Below, piece after piece: positions 44,588-53,141 of a stretch of DNA of 64,000 bases (the first letter of the stretch is position 1; each line of letters opens with the position of its first letter). The DNA lies in NCBI GenBank assembly GCA_021234155.1, contig JAJEKV010000014.1:5845563-5909562 (forward strand), in the 5' to 3' direction. The notes below the pieces were generated by a model. That model ran no database searches. It was given only the letters and a program-made list of their open reading frames with translations, and had not been told where the DNA came from. A program made the position numbers and the translations under genes. The DNA comes from Isoetes taiwanensis. Its lineage: Eukaryota; Streptophyta; Lycopodiopsida; Isoetales; Isoetaceae.

Positions 44588-45226
44588 CGTAATCAACGGG
44601 AGGCTTAAATGACGCCTATATTCGGCGTGTTTTAAAACGAGGAAAAGTTCCGCCGCTATTGTGGAGTGGCGCCGCCATGGCTCTGTGCTGCTCTGTTCTT
44701 CTACGGCTATGGCGAGCAGGCGTTCTTCTGTGGCTATGGCGAGCAGGCGTTCTTCTATGGCTATGGGGTTCTTCTGCGGCTATGGCGAGCAGGCTATGGC
44801 AGAAAGTATAGGCTATGGTCGAGCAGAAAGTATAGGCTATGGCATTCTTCTGCGGCTATGGCCGACAATGCATTTGTTTGCTATGGCTCCTTCTCAGGTT
44901 CAAGATATGTTTCGCTTCAAGATCTGGCTTTAAGATTTCGCTTCAAGATCTGAAGGATGTGTGCATCTGAAGATTTCGCTTCAAAATCTTCAAGATCAGC
45001 GACGGATCAAAGATTTCGCTTCAAAATCTTCAAGATCAGCGACGGATCAGCGACAGGGGCACTAAAAAAACACAGGGGCAAGTTCATTCAAAGGGGTTGT
45101 CTGTGCTTCGCGAAGCTCCGCCGGAGAAAATCATTCAAGCCTAGCTCCGCCAGAACAGAGAAAAGATGGAAGATAAATGCCACGTGCCAAAATACTAGTA
45201 GTAATTTAAGCCTCCCGTTGATTACG
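44588..45226. mobile_element. Inverted-repeat element, 639 bp, perfect 23-bp arms
   Basis: The 23 bases at 44588-44610 (starting cgtaatcaacgggagg) are the exact inverse of 45204-45226. The interior contains tandem 'ctatggcgagcaggcg' units (about 44706-44860) and a duplicated 'gatttcgcttcaaaatcttc' unit (about 44970-45055). I do not see a target duplication, so a MITE or a foldback unit is inferred from the arms alone. Confidence 0.7.
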
Positions 45227-45229
45227 CAC

Positions 45230-45386
45230 GGGAAAATACCCCTCTCGGGTTTTCCGGGGGGAATTTGCTCGGCGGCGCCGCCAGTGGTGGCGGACGCACT
45301 CGCGGCTCCGCCGCTCGTGCGCCGCCACCGCTGGCATGCGCCGCCTCGCAAATTACCCCCCGGAAAACCCTCGGGGGTATTTTCCC
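45230..45386. repeat. Foldback repeat with 37-bp arms and a GC-rich loop
   Basis: The arm at 45230-45266 (gggaaaatacccct...) pairs with 45350-45386 (...gggggtattttccc) with two or three mismatches. The loop is very GC-rich and contains ggcggcgccgcc. It stands only three bases from the previous inverted-repeat element. Confidence 0.85.
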
Positions 45387-45597
45387 TTATACTTAATGTT
45401 ATGTATGGGGTAGATAACGTCTTGGCCTGGGGGTGTAAATGGCCAAAATGGCGAGGGTATTATGCGCAGCACAGCCGAGAAATTTTGGCCAGGGCCACAT
45501 GGCTCAAAATTATTTTTTTCGTAACCAAGGGAAGCTCTGTTGGACGAACTCCTATTACGACAATGGTTAGAGGATTTGCATTACAGAGAGAGGTATA

Positions 45598-45708
45598 GGG
45601 GAATGGAACAGGGGACCCCTTTCTGGTTTGGAAGGGGAGGCCCGCGACCGGCGTCAGCCGGGAGCGGGTCCCTTCCAAACCGGAAAGGGGAACCCTGTTA
45701 CATTCCCC
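45598..45708. repeat. Foldback repeat with 39-40 bp arms
   Basis: 45598-45637 (ggggaatggaacagggg ... gtttggaagggg) pairs with 45670-45708 (cccttccaaac ... gttacattcccc) with about four mismatches. The loop is short and GC-rich. Confidence 0.85.
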
Positions 45709-46604
45709 GACAACACGGAAGTTGGGGGAGCCATTTTGATCCCCCTTTTGTCGCCTTCTTCATCTCGAGCTCCGCTATGGCGCTGCCCTTAATCGCAAGC
45801 CGGCACTCTGCTAGGTAAAAGCGCCAAGGTGTTTTGTTGTTTGTACATAGCATTTTCCACATGCGGGCAGAGGATTTCTTCACATGAAGACTTGTCAAGG
45901 TTTTGCGGGATTTTTTGGGCAAGAAATGGAAAAAACAGAGGATTTTTTTTGCATTAACAGGGAGTTTTTGTACGCAGGAACAGGGGACTGTTGTGCAGCC
46001 TGCTTAGAGAAGAAAAAACGAAAAAGAAGACCATTTTTAAGGAAAACTTGTAGTTATGGAGGGGAAGAACTGGAGCATGCTTGAGAAGAGCAAAGAAACG
46101 GCCTGTTTGCTTGCAAATGGGACGAAGTAGAAAGTATTTGGAGGCAGTGGACAAGTGAGTTGTATAAATTATTATTCATGCATGCCAGAATAGCATTTCT
46201 AATTCTGAGCCCATGTTTCAGGCAAGATCGGTCAAAGGCTGCTAACTCCGGTGGATTGATTCGAAATAAGATGAAGAACAGGGAAAAGCAGGGGAGCAAA
46301 ATGAAAGGAGACTTTTCCGTTTGATTTGTGCAAGACAGACCTCTGTTTGGGCTATTGTTAGATCCTTTGCTCTTCTTCTGGTTATTAAGGAAAAAACAAG
46401 GGAATGACCTGTTCACCTGCAAAAATTGTTGTTGCCGGAATGTGGAGGCCCAACTTCCATTCCGAAATAGAAAGGATGCCACGTGGCATCACCAGATTTA
46501 CTCTCAATAAAAAATGGCGACCCAACTTCCGTGTTGTATACGGGAATATCTTTTTTGTTGACATTCCGGCGTGTCAACGCCGCCGACGCGGGTAACGTGA
46601 AGTT
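45709..46604. other. No recognisable gene
   Basis: Short ORFs on both strands, none with family features. Confidence 0.35.
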
Positions 46605-46612
46605 CACCCTAG

Positions 46613-47153
46613 CATAGATACCCGGATCGGGAACGTTTTCATCACGTGGACCTTCTCCCCGGAACCGGAACTGGAACGGGCGGGAACGGGAACTGCCGGA
46701 ACGTGAATTTGAACCTTTTAATCTTAAAAATGGATTTCCCAACTATTATACTTGTACTTTTTTACTTGCACTTACTTACCGCCTTCTGCACAAAAATTCA
46801 AAAAAGAATCAGAGAAACTAAATGATTTCAATCTCTAGACATGTAAATTTATGATTTCGACTTGTTTCCTTGTTAAAACTGTTGATTTCGACCCGTTTCT
46901 TGAAGAAAAAACTCAGACGTCACTATCTTCCGCCATATCCACGACCGCCAATTTATTTTAGGTTTTATTTTCTTGTAAAATTTAACTTTTAGGTTGGGAA
47001 CGTTGTAACCGGAACGTCGGGAACGGAGTTCCCAATGACGTTCCCGGTAAGACACACTTTGGGAACGTAAGGAGAAGTTCCCGGAACGCCTCAAGCATGG
47101 GAATGCGTGTTGGAACGGGAACGGAGTGCGGAACGGGGTTCCGGGTATCTATG
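46613..47153. mobile_element. hAT-type MITE with exact 8-bp target duplication
   Basis: The TIRs catagatacccgg (46613-46625) and ccgggtatctatg (47141-47153) are perfect inverses. They are flanked by caccctag on both sides (46605-46612 and 47154-47161). An 8-bp duplication with short TIRs is the hAT signature. Subterminal regions are full of ggaacg / cgttcc motifs (cgggaacgg, gttcccgg), as in other hAT-derived MITEs. There is no coding capacity. Confidence 0.9.
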
Positions 47154-47161
47154 CACCCTAG

Positions 47162-47469
47162 CCTTCATTCTGTCATTTTTTTTTCCTCCTTTGTTCTTCC
47201 TGCGCCATCGCCATCGTTTCTTTAGGCGATCATCGTGTTTGCGGTGGCGCCATCGCTGAGTTTCATTCCGGTGGCGCCATCTAGGTTTGAGGGTTGAGTA
47301 GACGAGTTTTTGGAAGATTTTGACGAAGTTGTGAAGCTTCTTGGTCTGTTTTCGTGTATTTTCTCTGTCTTTTTCCTTCCGGTGGTGTCATCTTGCTCGG
47401 AGCTTTCGTTAGGCGAAAGTTTTGAAGGTTTTGAAGAAGTTTCTTGGTGCCTTTGGTTTTGCAAAAGGC
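47162..47469 (+). promoter_or_regulatory. Probable oleosin upstream region
   Basis: Between the MITE and the oleosin coding frame lie a T-run, three 'ccatcg' / 'ggtggcgccatc' motifs (47206-47282) and no ATG in frame with the oleosin. It may be promoter plus 5' leader, or an upstream exon. I cannot place a TATA box with confidence. Confidence 0.35.
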
Positions 47470-47875
47470 ATGGCAGAAGGCGCCTAATTCTCGCCAAGTG
47501 ATCGGCCTTGTTACTCTCCTAACGGCTGCCGGAATCGCCCTAGGTATTGGTGGCATGCTGCTTGTCGGAACTATTATAGCTTTTGCAGTCGGTACCCCTA
47601 TTTTCCTCTTCTTTTCCCCTGTTCTTGTGCCTTTAGGTATCGTGCTTTTCTTTATCGCCACAGGGGTTTTGTCTTTTGGTGGTGTTGTTGTTGCTACCCT
47701 TTCATTCTTGGGCTGGGTTTATAACTATTTCAAGGGCAGGCATCCTATCGGATCTGATAGCCTTGACGCTGCTAGACATAGGCTTGTAGATGCTGCTTCT
47801 CATGCCAAAGAAAAGGCTCAGGATTTGACTGGATATTTGCAACAGAAAGCTACAGAGGCTGCTCCTGGAGCTTAA
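47470..47875 (+). CDS. Oleosin (oil-body structural protein)
   Basis: The frame encodes VTLLTAAGIALGIGG, a long hydrophobic hairpin with a perfect proline knot PX5SPX3P (PIFLFFSPVLVP), then LGWVYNYFKGRHPIGSD and an amphipathic C-terminus ending in QQKATEAAPGA before TAA at 47873. Oleosins coat lipid droplets in seeds, pollen and spores, and the length is normal. The N-terminus is the problem. The ATG at 47470 (ATGGCAGAAGGC) is one base out of phase and hits TAA after five codons. The main frame has no ATG until GGM inside the hairpin, with a stop upstream at 47432. Either a one-base insertion near 47485 broke the start, or ggcatggcag at 47467-47476 is a splice acceptor for an upstream exon. 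Confidence 0.85.
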
Positions 47876-48048
47876 ATTTTGCTTGGTTTGCTTCATTGGC
47901 GAGACTTAAGTTGTGAAGTCGAATAAAAATTATTATTTCCTCTATGTTGTATGGAAGCAGTATAGTAAGTTTCGTTGGAGATATTTATATGCTGTTCTGT
48001 CCTGCAAGTTTCTGTGCCACATTGTTCTTTGTAATGTTCGGAAGGGTT

Positions 48049-48122
48049 TTAGTCTCGAAATTTTCAGAAATTTTCAGTCTCGAAATTTTCAGTCTCGAAA
48101 TTTTCAGTCTCGAAATTTTCAG
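48049..48122. repeat. Tandem repeat of tctcgaaattttcag
   Basis: Four 15-bp copies, plus one shortened unit (aaattttcag), lie in the presumed oleosin 3' region. Each contains the palindrome gaaattttc. Confidence 0.92.
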
Positions 48123-48204
48123 AATTGTAACTAAGTAAAAAGAAGAAATGCAAGTAAAAACAGAATTGCAACCAAGTAATTACATTTCTGCAAAAGAAGA
48201 ACAT

Positions 48205-48262
48205 AGCAGAATAAGGGGTAAAATGGACAGAATGAAGGCTAGGTGAACTTTACGTTGCGGGA
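48205..48262. repeat. Inverted copy of the sequence at 46583-46612 plus 47162-47180
   Basis: 'gacagaatgaaggctagg' then 'tgaactttacg' here is the inverse of 'cgtgaagttcaccctag' (46596-46612) joined to 'ccttcattctgtc' (47162-47174), i.e. the left arm before the hAT MITE inserted. The two arms flank the oleosin region. Confidence 0.75.
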
Positions 48263-48657
48263 ATGGAAGCAAGGCACTGGAAGTATTGGAAGCAGGGCTT
48301 CGAAATGAAACAGGACGAGTTTATCCCCTGTTTTTGGCCCTCTGCTCCTAGTTTCAAGCGATGCTTTGCAGTATTTGTTCCGATCCATGATTCTGAGAGG
48401 CTCATCTTCCCAGTTTTTTTTTTTTTGGGCTCTGAATCGAAGGCTGAGCTCCGGAATAGGTTGCTGCTTCGTGTAACAGCTTTTCAAGCCCTGTTCTCTG
48501 ACCCATTTTCAGCAATGCATGGCCCTGTGGGGCAGACGGAGCTTCTGAAGACCACCGACCTGTATAAAATGCTAGGATGTTATAAGATCTGCTGTTACAT
48601 TCTGAGATGTTACGGGAAAGAGAGCAAAGTAGAGCATAAAATTGCGGCTGATGAATT
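48263..48657. other. No recognisable gene
   Basis: A T-run at 48416-48426 and short ORFs without family features. Confidence 0.35.
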
Positions 48658-49030
48658 GTTACTGGTGGGTAACACCACTGCAACCAACGGCTGAGATTAG
48701 ATCTATAAAACCTATAGCGCGTAGATTAGATCTGCGAAAGCCTGTAAAACTGAGGAGCAGCGCGTTAAGAGAGGGATAACACCTTGGAACGAGGGTGTTA
48801 TGCCCTATTATAACAAACTCGGGCCGGATAGTAGGGCATAACACCCGAGTTCTGGGGTGTTATCCGCCTTAACAACTTGGGCCCGATTTTGTAGTGATTT
48901 TATGGTGGTTTTCATAACAAGCTAGGTGTTTATAGCCATTTGGCATAACAAACTAGGTGTTTATGCACATTTTAATGTGTTGCTAGTGAGTAACACTCTT
49001 GCAACCAATGGCTGAGATCTGATCTCAGCC
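48658..49030. repeat. Repeat pair enclosing a perfect hairpin
   Basis: 'gcaaccaacggctgagat' (near 48680) recurs as 'gcaaccaatggctgagat' (near 49001), each preceded by 'gtaacac'. Between them gggtgttatgcccta (48793-48807) and tagggcataacaccc (48832-48846) form a perfect 15-bp stem. Family unknown. Confidence 0.65.
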
Positions 49031-50649
49031 TTAAAACTTGAGGGCCAGGTTGCTAAGGGGTGGGCAAAGTATAGAAAGCCACATAACGACGAATGATATT
49101 CTAAACTAAATGTTGGTAGGAATTAAAGGGGAGAGTATGGTTTGTCTATAGTTTTTCTTGGCACGTGGAAGGCCCCCCCTTTCGCTGGGATAGACAGGGC
49201 TATCGCCTTCAGGCAGGTTTTGCCATGTGCTCTGGCTTTGTGTTTGAGGCATGTTTTCTTAACATAGGCCATCTCCATTTTGACATAAAGTTACCAAGCC
49301 CATGCATATCATTATATTTGTCCCATGGTTGTAGGTACCTTTTGGATTGTGGACGTAAAAAATTTGATATTTAGCTCCATCGTTCCTTTCTTGCCCTATA
49401 TATTGGAAATATATCCTCAATCACTATTGATGTGAGGACATCTCCATGTGGCATGTTGCCTTGACTTGAAGGTGAGCAAGCAATAACGATGCTTCATTTT
49501 ACACTCATTTACTTGTATGTCTGCCAAGGTTGCCTTTGTGTCCCATAGTGTGTCAGTGTCTGAGACAAAAGAACAAACTTTAAAATTCCTTTGTTCGTCT
49601 ATTTGAATGAAAATGGTCTCTCAATGATTAACTTCTTCGGGTAGCATGGCATTGATGATGTAATGGGGAATGAGTTATGGGTATCGTTGTTTATATAGCT
49701 TGAGATTTGGCCATTATGTGAGCACCATGAGGATGGGGGAAATGTACAATGCAAGGTTTTTCCCATATAATACATGTTTAGATTAAACAATAGCATATCA
49801 AATATGTGAATATGCATACGAATCCAAATCCAATGACAAAGCTCTCATTGGATAGATTTGCCTATCTATGTTGGTGATTTTGAGTTGTGTAGTATTTGAA
49901 GTGAAGCTCTATTTCCAACTTGTTGGATGCACTAAATAAATGAAAATTTATCGTGGAGAATGCCAATAACAATTAATGACGAACGAATGTGACATCACAA
50001 GTGCAAAGGCTCAAATATCTAGCATTATAACAGGGGGTTCCTTTTGTATTTTTGTACACTTTTGCATATGGTTTTGCTATGATTTCATCGTGTATGCAAT
50101 TGAATGTACTAATGCCTACATCTAGAGTGCGCATACGAGTGCACTAATTTTGGACTAGTTTTATTGATCTTTTCCAATGGTTTAAGACCCTTTTTATTTT
50201 TAAGCTTCAAATCATGGCACGCAAGACCTCGAGAGTTCTACTTTAGGGTTGATTTCGGAGCTCTACTTTAGGGTTCTATTCTAGTTGATCTGGAAGTTAT
50301 GGCTATGGCTTCGAGGAGTTCCATGGCAATGGAGTGGAGGTTTTAGGGATTGTAGCCCTTTTGCTTAGCGATGGGTTGCAGGAGCTCTATGGTAGTTTCG
50401 CAATGGCAGGGTCCTCTGGCATGGTCTCTACAGGGGAACTATGGAGGGATTGGAAGCAGCAGGCTGTGCGGGAGGTGGGGATGATCCATTGCGGTGTGTA
50501 TACAAGCTCTGTTTGCCTTGGCTATGGTGGCCTCTCAGAATCCGGCCCTCTGCAGAAGAAACCCAGAGCAAAAAAAGGTAAGCATGCACACAACCCACAA
50601 CTTTTCAACTCCTGAATCTGCTCCTCCTTTCCGCAATGCCGTTCTTCTT
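49031..50649. other. No recognisable gene
   Basis: Non-coding, AT-rich in 49370-50200. A 93-codon ORF at 50334-50615 has no known motif. Confidence 0.35.
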
Positions 50650-50781
50650 CCCATTTGGGCTGCAAAATCCGGCCTCATGCAATAGCAGGCCATACATAAA
50701 TCTGCAGAGGATAATCCCATTTGGGCTGCAAAATCCGGCCTCGTGCAATAGCAGGCCATACATAAATCTGCAGAGGATAAT
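50650..50781. repeat. 66-bp tandem duplication
   Basis: The unit starting cccatttgggctgcaaaatc is present at 50650-50715 and 50716-50781 with one difference (catgc / cgtgc). The near identity indicates a recent duplication. Confidence 0.93.
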
Positions 50782-52490
50782 CCGGATGGAAAATTGTGCT
50801 GGAAAAATCCCCTTTTGGGCGATCAGAAATGCCCTGGACAAATCCATTTCTTTAATCATGGATGCTGCACCATTGGGGAATGACATTTGAAAAGCATTCA
50901 AAGAACTGAAATGGACTGCTTTCCGTCATCCAATTTGGAAATTGTTTCATAACTGCAGGCAGAAGACCAAGGGAACTTTTCTAATGACAAGTATCGTACT
51001 TATTGTTTTTAGATTAAGATGTCTACCTTAAATGCATTGCTGAAGATTGTCTTTCAGTTTCCACCAGATAGAAGAGCATTAAAGAACATGTGAACCTTGC
51101 CATATGAAGGAAAGTTATATGCACTTCCAAAGGAGGATGCTATGATGTCAGGCTCACCAAGCGCTGCAACGCCATTATCACAATTTATATCACAGTTTAG
51201 AGTTAAATGCAGCCCTTGTAGGATAAAGGTTAAATGTAACTTCTGTAGGATAAAAGTATATCTAATAAACAGAATAGTCATTATTATAAAACCGCATTTG
51301 GTTGTTCCTTCATTCTTAAACAACCATATTTCTGTTAACATAGCCAAAACATAAATAGAGATGGCTAATAATCTAAAGAGATTTTGGTTGACGCTTTTTG
51401 CAGTAATTGGAACATGGGCTTAGCTTGATTAAATGGAAGAATAGTCTAGGACGTGGCTTCAATATCAGGTTAGCACATTCCTCATGTTAATTATAGTGGA
51501 CAGAAACATCTCTAATATATGGAGATGGCCATCTCTACCATATGCTAGAAACCGTAGGTAACACGGCCATGGATAAAACCTTAGAGCAGCATGCAGTGTC
51601 TTTACTGCCGGAGAATCCTAGTTGTGTGTGGCGCCAGCACCTTGATGCTTGTAGGAATGGACAGGCCATTGAGATGTAGTTGCTGAATAAATCTGTCAAG
51701 CTGATGCATGCTCAATTTGCTCCACAAAGAAATACGAGTTGAAATATGAAGGTGACCTCCATTTTGTCAACTTACAAAAGCAATTGGAGAGGTTGAAAAG
51801 TTCATGTGTTCATGACTGGCTAGAGCCCACAATTACAGTTGGTATCCAAAGGTCATGGCTGTTTGATTCCTGACTTCGAAGCATTTCCATATGCTGTTTT
51901 AGATGGAACAGAAACATTCATAGATGAGGTACGCAAATTTCTAGTATTTCAAATCGATTATATTTTAAACCAAACAATTGTTGTATCCATTTGCAGTTTC
52001 AAATGCACACGGAGCACCTATTCTCTTCATCCAGGCAGTCCTAGAGTGTAATTGAGGGATGCTGTAAAATAATAAGGTTTCATGCATAAACATTTTCATG
52101 AATAGATGTTAAATGCTCTAGGTATTTCGTGCATAGAGATTTTCATGAACACTATGCTACTAAAATTTGTACCGTGATATTGGCTTTGGCATCCTGTGCT
52201 ATATTGAAAACTAATTATGACTTTGGCTTCTTGTGTTGAATTACAACCCTGTACATATTTTATGAATGTGGTCATATAAATTATGCTTAAGCTACCAACG
52301 AAACATTTAAACTTCTCACCATGTGTTCTTATGCCATTCCTTAGTCAAATTACAACTAAATCAAAGTTTTGTTTTAACTATGTTTTGCCAAACAAAAATT
52401 TAAGTCCTCCTCAGGTTCAATTGCAATACTGAAGCTTCTTAGTAAGTATCTATCTATCTATTTAGGGTGACGTAGGGCCCAAAGGGCCCA
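50782..52490. other. No recognisable gene
   Basis: A short open stretch near 51840-51930 (FEAFPYAVLDGTETFIDE) is followed by a GTACGC donor-like site and may be an exon remnant, but the family is not clear. The rest is AT-rich. Confidence 0.35.
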
Positions 52491-52987
52491 ATTTTTTTTT
52501 TAATATAACAATCAACACACAACTACCATTAACATTATTAACACAAACCATTGCATTTAACACATTTAAATTAAAATCCCCCTTAAACCCCCTTTGGGTT
52601 TGGGTGCATATTCACACGGGGGGTTACTCCGGGCAACGAGAGCTGTCGGATGGGTATATTTGCCCTTTATTCCAAGATCTGGACCATACATAGCAATCCT
52701 CGTTTGTGGGGTATGCGTGTACAAGTTTTTGTATACTGTATATTAAGATTTACAAAATACTATAAGGTTTGAGAGAATGTACTTAATGGTGTTAATTTTG
52801 TACATGTATTGTAAATATATTTTTGGGGCTCTCGCTGCCCTACGTAACCCCCCGTGTGAATACGCGCCCAAACCAAAGGGGGTTTAAGGGGGATTTTAAT
52901 TTAAATGTGTTAAATGCAATGGTTTGTGTTAATAATGTTAATGGTAGTTGTGTGTTGATTGTTATATTAAAAAAAAAAAAAAAAAAA
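52491..52987. mobile_element. Foldback MITE with very long terminal inverted repeats
   Basis: The left arm, 52501 to about 52645, is the inverse of the right arm, about 52828 to 52969. It is identical for about 100 bp (beginning taatataacaatcaacac) and then carries a one-base gap and a few substitutions through tcacacggggggtta. T-runs and A-runs extend both ends. The central region has no ORF. A diverged copy lies at 24185-24625. Superfamily unknown; I see no clear target duplication beyond the homopolymers. Confidence 0.88.
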
Positions 52988-53130
52988 TCAATATGAAAAA
53001 TGACAAGGAGCAAATAAAATAATAGAAAGCTAGATTTCAGAACTAGGAGCAAAATACTAGGAGCAGGGTTGGGAAGAAGGCTAGGTAGATGGATTTGTGT
53101 TAGTATTTTTGTAGTAATGTGAATTTCAGT

Positions 53131-53141
53131 GGCATCCTTAA
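53131..53141 (+). pseudogene. ERECTA-like kinase exon, left remnant before the transposon
   Basis: The codons ggc atc ctt aa(g), read across one TTAA into 55741, give ILKNG, matching the VLKN(G) segment just before the ATP-binding lysine of ERECTA-family kinases. A tttcag at 53125-53130 could be the splice acceptor. Too short to stand alone. Confidence 0.4.

Noticed and set aside
46054..46482. 142-residue minus-strand ORF
   Set aside because: No family features, and it overlaps non-coding repeat sequence near the MITE.
47444..47469. Oleosin start at TTG 47444
   Set aside because: Nuclear plant genes rarely start at TTG; the preceding residues do not resemble an oleosin N-terminus.
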